Assembly: GCA_041665785.1 (NCBI GenBank)
Contig: JBAYIE010000001.1
Span: forward strand, 124,001-188,000
Source: JBAYIE01 sp041665785
GTDB taxonomy: Bacteria > Bacteroidota > Bacteroidia > UKL13-3
DNA: 64,000 nucleotides
Direction of reading: 5' to 3'
The notes beneath the pieces were generated by a model, which saw only the letters and a program-made list of their open reading frames with translations, did not search any database and was not told the origin of the DNA. The translations under genes were made by a program, and so were the position numbers. Below, one piece after another: positions 39,769 to 48,984 of this stretch (positions within the stretch are counted from its first letter, which is position 1; every line of letters begins with the position of its first letter).

Positions 39769-41031
39769 TTATTCAATGATCAGTTTCCCGCTCAACCCAA
39801 TGGAGCCGTTTGAAACGATCTGATAAGAGTAGATACCCAATGGCAAATCACTACGCTCTATTGTTGTTTTCGTGGAAGTTACCGGAGTTGTATAAACTTC
39901 TTCTCCAAGTATATTATACAGAATGAAATAACTGTTTGTAAAATCAACCGGCAGCATAAATTTCAATGTAGAAGTGGTTGTCATCGGGTTCGGGAAAAGT
40001 GTTACCGCATTTGCATCAAAATCATTGACCCGCAATCCGGAAAAGATTCTGAAATTGCTGTAATCATATTTATCGCTCTTGGTAAAAACAGGTTGAGGTG
40101 CATAACGACCACTGATAACCTTTTGGGTAAGTTGCGCCTGGCTGTTATAGGTTAATGTATTGGTGGTTTCGCTGGTTACCACCCAGGCATTATCAACTTT
40201 GTCCTCATTTTTATACTCAGTTTCGTTATCATGAATATCGTATAATTGAGATGACCGTCCCACATCGACATAATTGGGATCGATCCAGTCTTGAAAGGTA
40301 AAACCGCTCACCTTGCTATTCTCTACATTGCCTGCTTCGTATTTGTACCAAACGATATTCGTAATCCTTCCTTTTTTGATGAAGACCGAGGTTAAGGTAT
40401 CCCATTCAAATTGTATCAGTTCGTTGATAACATTCTGTCCGGTATAGCCATAGATTGCTTTATAGCTATTGCGGTAAGCTCCCAAATGACTAACCCAATC
40501 CTGATTTACCTCTTCATCCAAACGATTGTTTGCACCATAGGTCGGCGTGCTTTTAAAGCCGTAGGTAAATTCCCATACTCCACCATTCATATAATAGTTT
40601 TCATTGGTGGTTTGATGACCAAAAGCGTCATAAGTACTAAACGATTTACTGGAAGAATCCCAGCTGCGTTGCATGTTGTTCCAATTGATTCCGAAACTTG
40701 AAATTTCCCTGTTGTCGCTATTGTAAGTATAAACCACTCGAGTCCGGAATGTATCCTGATTGCCGTTGGAATACGATTCATAGAGAGTAATCAATATATT
40801 ACCGGCATCATCATATGTTTTTTGAGTGTTGCTCGGATATTCCCAATCTGATATACTGCTATTCCAATAAACGTGTGTTGTGTATTGCGGCAATGATTTA
40901 CTATCGGCCTTGCCAAAATTCTTTTGTTGATCCGCTTTTTCAGTTTTAAAGGTTAATAAGTGGTTGATTTGGGCGCTCGCTGTAAATGAACCTAAAGTGG
41001 CAATGGCCAAAGCCAGGTGTTTGATTTTCAT
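39769..41031 (-). CDS. T9SS type A secreted protein
   Basis: 420 residues, with a signal peptide (MKIKHLALAIATLGSFTASAQ). The central part is repetitive in tyrosine-, asparagine- and tryptophan-rich segments (YNSDNREISSF, WDSSSKSFSTYD, YKYEAGNVENSK) that resemble RHS/YD-like or DUF-type repeats seen in Bacteroidota surface proteins. The last 75 residues (VTLFPNPMTTTSTLKF, then YNILGEEVYTTP and GIYSYQI) are a type IX secretion sorting domain. No enzyme motif is visible. It is convergent with the S46 peptidase gene, with a shared terminator. Confidence 0.85.
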   Translation of the reverse strand: MKIKHLALAIATLGSFTASAQINHLLTFKTEKADQQKNFGKADSKSLPQYTTHVYWNSSISDWEYPSNTQKTYDDAGNILITLYESYSNGNQDTFRTRVVYTYNSDNREISSFGINWNNMQRSWDSSSKSFSTYDAFGHQTTNENYYMNGGVWEFTYGFKSTPTYGANNRLDEEVNQDWVSHLGAYRNSYKAIYGYTGQNVINELIQFEWDTLTSVFIKKGRITNIVWYKYEAGNVENSKVSGFTFQDWIDPNYVDVGRSSQLYDIHDNETEYKNEDKVDNAWVVTSETTNTLTYNSQAQLTQKVISGRYAPQPVFTKSDKYDYSNFRIFSGLRVNDFDANAVTLFPNPMTTTSTLKFMLPVDFTNSYFILYNILGEEVYTTPVTSTKTTIERSDLPLGIYSYQIVSNGSIGLSGKLIIE

Positions 41032-41227
41032 GGTGGTGCTTTTCAGGAAGCTACCTTTTTATACCGGTATCTAAGGTTTTATTCTCTGGATAACTACTAA
41101 TGGTTGATGGTAAAGGGATTAATGATTGAAATGCAGATTTTAGCTAATAGCTTATTGTACAGAAAGTTGATGGCAGTCAACTTAAAGTCTTATTAACTCG
41201 TGGCATTGAAGCCACCTTTTTATTGTG

Positions 41228-41241
41228 TTCTGTATACAGAA
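41228..41241. promoter_or_regulatory. Perfect 14-bp palindrome upstream of the thiolase
   Basis: TTCTGTATACAGAA is its own reverse complement. It lies in the 325-bp gap 41032-41356, about 115 bp upstream of the thiolase start. A related half site TACAGAA occurs near 41158. A short GTGGC/GCCAC hairpin with a T tract (41200-41220) precedes it. The rest of the gap holds nothing recognisable. Confidence 0.4.
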
Positions 41242-41330
41242 AACAAGAGTTTTATGCCGCGTTAAAGTATTAAAAACCAATTCCTCTAAATCTTGTTCTT
41301 AACACAGGGACTAAAATTCCTATAAATCCA

Positions 41331-41338
41331 TACATTTG
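41331..41338 (+). promoter_or_regulatory. -7 box for the thiolase gene
   Basis: TACATTTG, an exact match to the consensus, 18 nt before the ATG at 41357. Confidence 0.45.
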
Positions 41339-41356
41339 CCTCGAAAAATTTAATAT

Positions 41357-42535
41357 ATGAAAGAAGTATTTATCGTTTCTATCGCACGTACTCCGGTGGG
41401 AGCATTTGGAGGTTCTTTGTCGTCATTGTCGGCCACCCAGTTGGGTGCCATTGCCATTAAAGGTGCTATACAAAAAGCCAATATTAGTCCGGATTCCATA
41501 CAGGAGGTATTTATGGGAAATGTTATCTCCGCTAATCTGGGTCAGGCACCGGCTACACAAGCCATGATATATGCAGGAATTCCTGACACGGTTCCGGCAA
41601 CAACGGTAAATAAAGTTTGTGCTTCGGGTTCGAAAGCCATCATCATGGGAGCGCAAAGCATCATGACCGGTGTTAACGATATCGTAATTACAGGTGGCAT
41701 GGAAAGCATGAGCAATGTGCCGTATTATCTGGATAAAGCGCGCACAGGTTACCGGTTGGGAAATGGACAATTAACCGATGGTCTAATCAAGGACGGTTTG
41801 TGGGATGTATATAAAGATTTTCATATGGGTAACGCCGGCGAATTGTGTGCTGAAACGCATAAAATTACGCGTGAAGAACAAGATGAATTCTCTATTGAGT
41901 CGTATAAACGGGCACAGGCTGCCTATGCTAAAAAGGCATTTGATTCTGAAATCGTACCGGTAGAAATAGCACAGCGAGGTAAAGATCCGATTTGGGTGAA
42001 GGAAGACGAACAGTATACCAAAGGCAATTTTGAAAAAATGAAAACCCTGAAACCCGTTTTTGTAAAAGACGGAACGATTACCGCTGCCAACGCATCACCC
42101 TTAAATGATGGTGCTTCGGCTATGGTATTAATGAGTGGAGAAAAAGTGAAAGAACTTGGCTTGAAACCGATTGCACAAATCCTTGGATTTGCCGACGCGG
42201 CGCAAGCTCCCGAATGGTTTACCACCACACCAGCGATTGCTATTCCAAAGGCATTGAAAATGGCAGGTGTTGATCAGAAAGATGTCGACTTTTACGAATT
42301 AAATGAAGCATTTGCAGTAGTGGGAATTATCAACAATCGCTTGTTGGGTCTCGACGATAAAAAAGTAAATGTTTGGGGTGGAGCCATTGCACTCGGGCAT
42401 GCCATAGGAAACAGCGGTTGCCGTATCGTTGGTACACTAGCCAATATATTGCATGCAGAAGGTGGTACAATAGGTGTAACAGGTATTTGCAACGGTGGAG
42501 GTGGAGCTTCTGCTATTGTCATCAAAAAAGTATAA
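41357..42535 (+). CDS. Acetyl-CoA acetyltransferase (thiolase)
   Basis: 392 residues. Condenses two acetyl-CoA to acetoacetyl-CoA, or runs in reverse in fatty acid and ketone use. The acylated cysteine is in VNKVCASGSKA near residue 88. The C-terminal motifs NEAFAV near 320, GGAIALGHAIGNSGCRI near 345 and CNGGGGASA near 380 give the catalytic His and Cys. It stands alone with its own promoter box and is followed by an unrelated secreted protein after 33 nt. The family is firm; the exact physiological direction is not. Confidence 0.94.
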   Translation: MKEVFIVSIARTPVGAFGGSLSSLSATQLGAIAIKGAIQKANISPDSIQEVFMGNVISANLGQAPATQAMIYAGIPDTVPATTVNKVCASGSKAIIMGAQSIMTGVNDIVITGGMESMSNVPYYLDKARTGYRLGNGQLTDGLIKDGLWDVYKDFHMGNAGELCAETHKITREEQDEFSIESYKRAQAAYAKKAFDSEIVPVEIAQRGKDPIWVKEDEQYTKGNFEKMKTLKPVFVKDGTITAANASPLNDGASAMVLMSGEKVKELGLKPIAQILGFADAAQAPEWFTTTPAIAIPKALKMAGVDQKDVDFYELNEAFAVVGIINNRLLGLDDKKVNVWGGAIALGHAIGNSGCRIVGTLANILHAEGGTIGVTGICNGGGGASAIVIKKV

Positions 42536-42568
42536 ACGCTTCGTACAGGAATTCCTATTTTCGCTGGC

Positions 42569-43447
42569 ATGAAGACAGGCCTGTTTTTTCTTGTAACTTT
42601 ATTTTCACTTGTTTGCTATGGCCAGCAACGGCCCGACTCATTAACGTACGATTCACTGCATGATGCAGAAATCCGGTTGATCGGGTTAGGTACAAACATG
42701 ATTCAATCCGGAGATGAGAGTATGCGTTTGTTCAATGGCAGAAGTTTTCTGATCACCCTGAGCAGGGCTTTGCGCATAAAGAATTCCTATTTCTACCGGT
42801 TTGATTCGCTGAATTGTGCTTCCATATTGTATTCTCCGGATGATGCTTTTCGGATCATCACATGGAATGTAGTGCTCAACAACGAAACATTTCATTATTT
42901 CGGCGTAATCCAGCTCAATCCGGTTTTCATGAAAAGCATAAAGGATACATCCAATCTGCGTTCCGTCTATCCTTTGATTGACCGGTCGTCGCAAATCAGA
43001 AATCCAATGGACACAACCCTTGGCCCTGAGTTTTGGTATGGAGCCAATTACTATCAGATTATACCTGTCATGAATAAGGGGAAAAAGGCTTATACCTTGT
43101 TGGGCTGGAATGGATCAACCATGATGACAAACAAAAAAATTGTTGACTATTTATTTTTTGATCTGAATCGACCCCGATTCGGTGCACCGGTATTTGATTT
43201 AAAGGATCCGCGTTATAAACGTTTGCCTTCGCGTTTGATTTTTGAGTTCAGCAATCAGGCAACCATGACCCTTAAATACAGTGTGAAGAAAAAATTCCTC
43301 ATCTACGAGAGTATGGTTCCGCCTCGTCCGCAGGATTATGGTCACCCGGAAACCTATTTACCCGATGGTTCATTTGACTACCTGATTTATAAAAAAGGGA
43401 TCTGGGAGAAACAATCCGGTGCATTACGCGATTTTGACCTTGAATAG
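42569..43447 (+). CDS. Secreted hypothetical protein of Bacteroidota type
   Basis: 292 residues. A signal peptide (MKTGLFFLVTLFSLVCYGQ) is clear. The mature part has a likely beta-rich fold, with tyrosine- and phenylalanine-rich strands and motifs FRIITWNVVLNN, GPEFWYGANYYQI and YTLLGWNGSTMMTNKK. I do not recognise a named domain, though the WNG and lysine-rich edges recur in uncharacterised secreted proteins of the phylum. It is 33 nt after the thiolase, and its stop is 1 nt from the HAD gene start, so it is in an operon with the latter. Confidence 0.65.
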   Translation: MKTGLFFLVTLFSLVCYGQQRPDSLTYDSLHDAEIRLIGLGTNMIQSGDESMRLFNGRSFLITLSRALRIKNSYFYRFDSLNCASILYSPDDAFRIITWNVVLNNETFHYFGVIQLNPVFMKSIKDTSNLRSVYPLIDRSSQIRNPMDTTLGPEFWYGANYYQIIPVMNKGKKAYTLLGWNGSTMMTNKKIVDYLFFDLNRPRFGAPVFDLKDPRYKRLPSRLIFEFSNQATMTLKYSVKKKFLIYESMVPPRPQDYGHPETYLPDGSFDYLIYKKGIWEKQSGALRDFDLE

Positions 43448-43448
43448 G

Positions 43449-44120
43449 ATGGCCATTGCATTTGACAAAATAGAGGCTGTAATCTTTGATATGGACGGTC
43501 TGCTGGTTGATTCGGAACCATATTGGAAAATTGCCGAGAAGGAAGTTTTTGGTGAGTTGGGTCTGGAATTGTCGGATGCAATGTTGCGCCAGGTTATGGG
43601 TTTCCGGTTGAGTGAAGTAGTGAGGCATTGGTTTCATTTTCAACCCTGGCCCAATCCCGATTTTCTGATGACGGAGAAGTTGATTTTAGAAACAATGATT
43701 GATCTGATTGCAAACAGTGCTACCGCATTGCCCGGAGTTTACGATACATTGGAGTTTTGTAAATCGCAGGGCAAGAAAATGGCCCTGGCTTCTTCTTCAG
43801 CCATAGAATTGATCGAAGCGGTTGTCGATAAATTGAATATTCGAACGTATTTTGATGTATTATGGTCCGCTAACTACGAGCCTTTTGGTAAGCCACATCC
43901 CGGAATATTTTTAACTACGGCTGAAAAATTGCAAGCAGATCCTAAGCATTGCCTGGTGCTCGAAGATTCAATCAATGGAGTGATTGCGGCAAAAGCTGCC
44001 CGCATGCATTGCCTGGCTGTTCCTGAAGAGGCAACATACAACGATCCACGCTTTGCAATTGCTGATGCGAAAGTGCATTCATTGCAAATGTTTAATTCGA
44101 TCTTGCAGATTCAGGCTTAA
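43449..44120 (+). CDS. HAD-family phosphatase, HxpB-like
   Basis: The ATG at 43449, just after the upstream stop, gives 223 residues; longer frames overlap the previous gene. All HAD motifs are present: DMDGLLVDSE near 11-20 with the catalytic Asp, SSSA near 115, lysine in GKPHPGIF near 150, and LEDSINGV near 175. The cap segment (PYWKIAEKEVFGELG) resembles hexitol or sugar phosphatases such as YniC/HxpB. Its stop overlaps the stop of the convergent thioredoxin-fold gene (shared TTAA), an unusually tight arrangement. Confidence 0.85.
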   Translation: MAIAFDKIEAVIFDMDGLLVDSEPYWKIAEKEVFGELGLELSDAMLRQVMGFRLSEVVRHWFHFQPWPNPDFLMTEKLILETMIDLIANSATALPGVYDTLEFCKSQGKKMALASSSAIELIEAVVDKLNIRTYFDVLWSANYEPFGKPHPGIFLTTAEKLQADPKHCLVLEDSINGVIAAKAARMHCLAVPEEATYNDPRFAIADAKVHSLQMFNSILQIQA

Positions 44121-44737
44121 TTTTTCTTCCATTTAATTCCGCAACCGATAGCCTTGGTTCCCGGAATACTTACTGGTTTGTTTGTTTCTAATTCTTTTAT
44201 GGCTTGTGTTAAATAGGAAGTTTTCACCGCATTGGCATCTTCATAATTGTCGTCGATAGCACCTGAATAAACCAGAATAAAACGCTTCTTTTCTTTTTTC
44301 AAAAGGAACACATGCGGCGTTCGGGTGGCGCCATAATTCTTAGCCACATCCTGAGTCTCATCAAACAGGTAAACAAAAGGATATGCTTTTTCGATGGCTC
44401 TTTTTTGCATGTTTTCATAACTGTCTTCAGGCTCCCTGACAGGGTCATTTGAATTGATCGCTACGACCGGATACCCCAACACCGCATACTTTTTATGCAA
44501 CTCAATGATGCGTTGTTCGTAAGCCTGTGCGTATGGGCAATTGTTACAAGTGAATATTACAATAACTCCTTTTTCATTTTTGTAATCTTTCAGAGAAATC
44601 AACTTTCCGTCAATATTTTTCAGGTTGAAGTCCTTAGCCGGATCACCCGGATTGAATCCATCCTTTTTAAATTCCGAAAAAGAGCTGTTGGTGAATAAAA
44701 TAAAAGCCAGAAAGATCAGGTTAGTAATTTTTTTCAT
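44117..44737 (-). CDS. Secreted thioredoxin-fold redoxin
   Basis: 206 residues with an N-terminal signal (MKKITNLIFLAFILFTNSSF). The redoxin core begins at residue 30 (GDPAKDFNLKNIDGK). The active-site dithiol is in FTCNNCPYAQ near residue 62, a CxxC with two asparagines. A cis-Pro motif TRTPHVFL lies near 140 and a C-terminal GCGIKWKK resembles the conserved tail of Bacteroidota redoxins. It likely reduces or oxidises periplasmic thiols. It is 2 nt from the TlpA-like gene upstream, so the two form a thiol-redox pair. Confidence 0.85.
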   Translation of the reverse strand: MKKITNLIFLAFILFTNSSFSEFKKDGFNPGDPAKDFNLKNIDGKLISLKDYKNEKGVIVIFTCNNCPYAQAYEQRIIELHKKYAVLGYPVVAINSNDPVREPEDSYENMQKRAIEKAYPFVYLFDETQDVAKNYGATRTPHVFLLKKEKKRFILVYSGAIDDNYEDANAVKTSYLTQAIKELETNKPVSIPGTKAIGCGIKWKKN

Positions 44738-44739
44738 AA

Positions 44740-45225
44740 TTATTTAACGTTGGCATCCACAACTTGTTTTAACTGTTCAAAATTCACTTCCCCTTCATTA
44801 AAAAAGTGAAAGGCTGTATTGGGCTGAATGATCCAGGTGGCAGGTATAGCACCGCTCCACGACGAATCAACCAAATTAATCCAGGAATTGGCATCGGGTT
44901 CATTCATCCAGTAAACCGATGATTTTATATGCCTTTCCCGTATAAATGAAATCAACTTTTGTTCGATACCTTTCCGCATATCGTTACTCACTAGTATCAC
45001 CTTTACTGCTTTTGCCTGATATGTTTCCTTTATTTTATCCAATTCAGGCAATTCCGTTACACAGGGTTTGCACCAGGTTGCCCAAAAATTAATTACATAA
45101 ACCGTATCTGATTTTAATTTGCGCATGTCTTTTATCCAAGTCGCATCAACCGGTTTTATTTGCTGCCCGAATCCATTACCGTTCAAGCATATGATCAGAA
45201 AGCAAAAAATAAAAACAGACTTCAT
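44740..45225 (-). CDS. TlpA-like periplasmic thioredoxin
   Basis: 161 residues, with a signal peptide (MKSVFIFCFLIICLNGNGFG). The thioredoxin motif is NFWATWCKPCVTELP near residue 50, of the TlpA/ResA type that keeps cytochrome c or other thiols reduced. A cis-Pro segment IPATWII lies near 130. The start codon lies 8 nt from the end of a heptad array that separates it from upp. It is co-transcribed with the downstream redoxin. Confidence 0.88.
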   Translation of the reverse strand: MKSVFIFCFLIICLNGNGFGQQIKPVDATWIKDMRKLKSDTVYVINFWATWCKPCVTELPELDKIKETYQAKAVKVILVSNDMRKGIEQKLISFIRERHIKSSVYWMNEPDANSWINLVDSSWSGAIPATWIIQPNTAFHFFNEGEVNFEQLKQVVDANVK

Positions 45226-45233
45226 TCTTTTTA

Positions 45234-45290
45234 ATTAACTCAATAACCAATAACCAATAACGATTAACGATTAACTAATAACCAATAACT
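45234..45290 (-). repeat. Heptad array between upp and the tlpA-like gene
   Basis: On the plus strand it has eight units (ATTAACT, a 1-nt insertion, then AATAACC, AATAACC, AATAACG, ATTAACG, ATTAACT, AATAACC, AATAACT). In the direction of the flanking genes it ends 8 nt before the tlpA-like ATG and starts 5 nt after the upp stop. Confidence 0.7.
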
Positions 45291-45295
45291 TCGAA

Positions 45296-45943
45296 CTATA
45301 GTTTTTCTCCAAAACTCAGATCACCCGCATCGCCCAATCCGGGTAAGATATACGAATCTTTATTCAGTTCCGGATCCAGATCGCCAATCCAACAGGTGGC
45401 ATGCGGCAGACGGTTGGATAAATAGTCAATCCCGTCCTGACTGGCCAATAAGGAAAGAATATGCAATTTAGAGGGAGTTCCATGTTGCAGTATAGCCTGA
45501 TAGGTTAAATCAATGGATTGCCCAGTAGCCAGCATAGGATCAATCAGAAATAACGTTTTGCCGGTCAGATCCGGACTGGCCAGATATTCTACCACAATTT
45601 CAAACTGATTCCCTGTTTGATGTTTTCGAAAGGCTGAAATAAATGCACAGTCGGCCTGATCAAAATAATTCAGTACACCCAGATGCATACTTAAGCCCGC
45701 TCTGAGAATGGTGGCCAATACAGGTTGTTCAGCCAATACATCCGATTGATGCGTACCAAGTGGAGTTATTACATTGCGTTTAGTATAGGTCAATGTTTTG
45801 CTCACCTCGTACGCCATAATTTGCCCGATGCGTTCTATATTTTTACGAAAGCGCATGCGGTCTTTCTGCATATGAACGTCGCGCAGTTCAGAAATAAACT
45901 GATTGATCAGGGAATGGGATTGGGAAAGTACATGAATTTCCAT
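45296..45943 (-). CDS. upp: Uracil phosphoribosyltransferase
   Basis: Makes UMP from uracil and PRPP in pyrimidine salvage. 215 residues with the PRPP-binding loop LFLIDPMLATGQSID near residue 130 and the uracil-binding C-terminal motif IGDLDPELNKDSYILPGLGDAGD. An N-terminal dimerisation region (SHSLINQFISELR) begins as in the family. The length is normal. The heptad array starts 5 nt beyond its stop. A TTAATTTCG promoter-like box occurs upstream on the minus strand, near 45955. Confidence 0.95.
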   Translation of the reverse strand: MEIHVLSQSHSLINQFISELRDVHMQKDRMRFRKNIERIGQIMAYEVSKTLTYTKRNVITPLGTHQSDVLAEQPVLATILRAGLSMHLGVLNYFDQADCAFISAFRKHQTGNQFEIVVEYLASPDLTGKTLFLIDPMLATGQSIDLTYQAILQHGTPSKLHILSLLASQDGIDYLSNRLPHATCWIGDLDPELNKDSYILPGLGDAGDLSFGEKL

Positions 45944-46017
45944 GCTCCGAAATTAATCATTTTGTTTTATGTGTATGCAAAATGCACCTTTGCACGATTG
46001 AACAGGATAATAACGGA

Positions 46018-47418
46018 ATGAAAATTACTTTTTGGGGAGCGGCAAGGCAGGTAACCGGGAGTATGCATATGCTCAAGTTGGATAATGGGTATACCATATT
46101 GATCGACTGCGGCATGAATTACGAGCAGAAACGGGAACTGGATGAAACAGCTTTTCGCTTCCCTTTTAATCCGGGTGATGTTGATTTAGTCATTCTTACA
46201 CATGCGCATATCGATCATTCGGGCAATCTGCCAACATTGGTAGCGCAGGGTTTTAAGGGAAATGTTTTATGTACACCGGCTACTGCTGACCTAACTGCAT
46301 ATCTGTTGTTTGATAGCGCCAATATTCAGTTATCTGAATACAAGCAACGTTTATCGCGTGCACGAAAAGGAAGAAGAAATTTCATTCCGAAACCCATTTA
46401 CAACGATAAACAGGTGGAGAAAGCCATGGAGCGAATAGTTACCTGGCCATTTGATAAGCGATTTGAGATAATGGATGGAATATCGCTAACCCTGATAGAA
46501 GCCGGACATTTGCTGGGTGCAGCCAGTGTGCTCATTGAAACGGAACATAAGGGCGTAAAAAAACGCATTGGCTTTTCAGGTGATCTAGGCCGCGATCATG
46601 CTGAATTGATCAGGGTTCCCCAAATAATGCCGCAACTCGATTATTTAATAACTGAGACTACATACGGAGGCCGGAAACATAAAAGTTCGGCTGATGCCGA
46701 ATCGGAATTATTGCGTTTTATTGATGAAACGATGCGCATTAACGGACGCCTGGTGATACCGGCGTTCAGCGTCGGTCGTACACAATCCATTGTACATGTA
46801 ATACACCGGCTTCACCGTAAAGGATTGTTGCCTCCGGTAAAAGTATTTGTGGATAGTCCAATGGCGGTAAGATCTACCCATGCTTACGAAAAGTATCCTG
46901 AATTGCTGAATGAAGAAGCTACAAAGTTCTTACATGCATATGGAAGTTTATTTGATTTTGAAGGCATTGAATGGATAGAAGATTACCGCGATCATGAGAA
47001 ATTAATGGGATATACCGATTCCTGCATCATCATATCGGCAGCTGGAATGGTTGAAGGCGGACGTATTCAGGAGCATGTAAAAAACAATATCCAGAATCCA
47101 TTCAGTACCATTTTGATTGCAGGATATTGTGCCGAGGGAACACTGGGTTACCGTTTGTTGCAAGGCCAATCGCATATCTCTATGAAAGGCCGCGATTATC
47201 AGATATATGCAAAAATTGCTTCTACAGATGTATTCAGTTCTCATCCTGATAAAGACGAAATATATTCTTATATCCGTCGCACCCATCATGCCGGGCTGAA
47301 ACAGGTTTTTCTGGTGCATGGTGATGAACCAAACCTCACTGCTATGCAACAAACGCTGCGTGAATCGGGTATTTCACAAGTTCATATTCCGGATGAAGGA
47401 GATTCCTTTGATTTGTAA
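46018..47418 (+). CDS. MBL-fold metallo-hydrolase with beta-CASP domain (RNA nuclease type)
   Basis: 466 residues from the ATG at 46018 (MKITFWGAARQVTGSMHM). The zinc motif HAHIDHSGNLP (near 57-67) and later histidines in EAGHLLGA and FSGDLGRD belong to the metallo-beta-lactamase core. The beta-CASP insertion contains IPAFSVGRTQ near 255, and a C-terminal SSHPDKDEI with HGDEPN closes the site. This layout is that of the Ysh1/CPSF73-related bacterial nucleases that process RNA. Its stop is 5 nt from the EamA gene. Confidence 0.9.
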   Translation: MKITFWGAARQVTGSMHMLKLDNGYTILIDCGMNYEQKRELDETAFRFPFNPGDVDLVILTHAHIDHSGNLPTLVAQGFKGNVLCTPATADLTAYLLFDSANIQLSEYKQRLSRARKGRRNFIPKPIYNDKQVEKAMERIVTWPFDKRFEIMDGISLTLIEAGHLLGAASVLIETEHKGVKKRIGFSGDLGRDHAELIRVPQIMPQLDYLITETTYGGRKHKSSADAESELLRFIDETMRINGRLVIPAFSVGRTQSIVHVIHRLHRKGLLPPVKVFVDSPMAVRSTHAYEKYPELLNEEATKFLHAYGSLFDFEGIEWIEDYRDHEKLMGYTDSCIIISAAGMVEGGRIQEHVKNNIQNPFSTILIAGYCAEGTLGYRLLQGQSHISMKGRDYQIYAKIASTDVFSSHPDKDEIYSYIRRTHHAGLKQVFLVHGDEPNLTAMQQTLRESGISQVHIPDEGDSFDL

Positions 47419-47423
47419 GGTTT

Positions 47424-48371
47424 ATGAATAATTCCATTGGAGTAATAGCAGCACTGGTTACCGTAGGATGTTGGACGATGGGAACCATTTATTTTACCAT
47501 CGCCTCCAATCGCGCATCGCCTGTAAGTGTTAACCGAGTTCGCTTATTGTATGCCTTCATTTTGATCACCTTGCTATCGGTTTTATTTTTCAGATTCAGC
47601 TTAGCTGATTTGTTTCTACAACCCGATAAAGCCCAATGGTTTTGGCTCGGTATCTCAGGTATCATTGGATTAACCATTGGAGATTTTTTTGTTTTTAGTG
47701 CATTTAAATTAATTGGAGGAAGCAAAGCCAGCCTGTTTAACGCTATTGCTCCTGTAGCGGCTCTGCTCCTCGGTATGGTATTGTTGAATGAACACCTGAA
47801 CGGAATGGGTATACTGGGAATGGCCATTTCAGTTTCGGGAATTCTCTGGTTTATCCGCGAGCATAACCGCAAGCAGCAATTGCATCTGGAGTTGACCAAA
47901 GCCGATTTATTAAAAGGAGTTGCATTTGCAGCCCTTGGTGCAATCAGTCAAGGCCTCGGATTGGTTTGTGCCAAAAAAGGACTGGTTCATCATGGTCAGT
48001 TTTCGCTTCATCCAATCCATGCCACATGGATACGCATGGGCATCGGTACTTTAGTAACGTATTTGATTGGATTCTTTCGGAGCAATATGTGGACCGAATT
48101 CAAAGAAATTACTTTTACCAGAAGTATTTTCAAACCGGTAATTACCGGAACAGTATTTGGACCGGTTATCGGTGTAACCATGTCGATGTTGGCAGCTTCT
48201 GTTTTAGAAGTGTCGCTGGCGCAAACCATTTTTTCATTATTACCTATTTCTGTAATGTTTACTGCGCGATTTATGGGAAAAGAAAAACTCAGTGCAGTTT
48301 CATTAATTGCTGCACTCATCAGTATTCTTGGTGTGGTGATTCTTGTATGGAGAAATGAAATTCATTGGTGA
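47424..48371 (+). CDS. DMT/EamA-family transporter
   Basis: 315 residues with ten predicted transmembrane helices in two EamA repeats (first near residues 5-140, second near 165-310). Hallmarks are SVNRVRLLYAFILITLL, GGSKASLFNAIAPVAALLLG and LAQTIFSLLPISVMF. Such proteins move metabolites or amino acids out of or into the cell; the substrate is unknown. It is co-transcribed with the MBL hydrolase (5 nt). Confidence 0.85.
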   Translation: MNNSIGVIAALVTVGCWTMGTIYFTIASNRASPVSVNRVRLLYAFILITLLSVLFFRFSLADLFLQPDKAQWFWLGISGIIGLTIGDFFVFSAFKLIGGSKASLFNAIAPVAALLLGMVLLNEHLNGMGILGMAISVSGILWFIREHNRKQQLHLELTKADLLKGVAFAALGAISQGLGLVCAKKGLVHHGQFSLHPIHATWIRMGIGTLVTYLIGFFRSNMWTEFKEITFTRSIFKPVITGTVFGPVIGVTMSMLAASVLEVSLAQTIFSLLPISVMFTARFMGKEKLSAVSLIAALISILGVVILVWRNEIHW

Positions 48372-48426
48372 ATCCGATGAAGGACAAGGCAAGCATTCAT
48401 TGATTATTTGAAACAGGTATTTAATT

Positions 48427-48960
48427 TCAGCCAGATTGCATAACCAGATCCCGAACAACACCTATAAATTTTCTTAATTGCTCATCTGTTTCAGGATCAG
48501 AAATCGCACCGTTGTTATCCAACTTTCCTTTAATGCCTTGTATTAATAAAGTTGATTCCTGAGTAAAGCAGGCCATCAATGTTTTCATGATGCGTTGCAA
48601 TTCTTCATGAGCTTTCTGTCCGTGTGCCGAAGCTGTGAGAATTCCAAGGGGTTTGTTCTCAAATATTGTGGTAGAAACACACCATTCAATCAGGTTTTTT
48701 AAACCGCTGGGTATGCTGAATACATATTCAGGTGTACAAAAAATAACTGCTGCGGAATGTTGAATTTCGTTTCGTATTTCAAGAACCTTTTGAGGAGTAT
48801 TGGCAATGGATTGTTCAGGATCAAAAGGAGGTAATAATTTCAAATCGTTATAAATTCGATATTGAATGGCTTCGTTTCCGTACCCGGCAATCTGTTCGGC
48901 AAGCAGTTGATTTGCAGAGTTACGGCTGGCGCTGCCAACGATAATTAAAATGGTTTTCAA
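48427..48960 (-). CDS. NADPH-dependent FMN reductase family protein
   Basis: 177 residues with a flavodoxin-like fold. The phosphate-binding loop is ILIIVGSASRNSANQLLAEQ at the N-terminus, PEYVFSIPSGLKNLIEW near 78-94 is the conserved FMN-contact strand-helix of this family, and GILTASAHG near 107 is next. It reduces FMN, azo compounds or quinones; the substrate is unknown. It lies 24 nt downstream of the proline dehydrogenase gene on the same strand. Confidence 0.85.
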   Translation of the reverse strand: MKTILIIVGSASRNSANQLLAEQIAGYGNEAIQYRIYNDLKLLPPFDPEQSIANTPQKVLEIRNEIQHSAAVIFCTPEYVFSIPSGLKNLIEWCVSTTIFENKPLGILTASAHGQKAHEELQRIMKTLMACFTQESTLLIQGIKGKLDNNGAISDPETDEQLRKFIGVVRDLVMQSG

Positions 48961-48984
48961 GATGATCCCGGATGGTTGTGCTGA

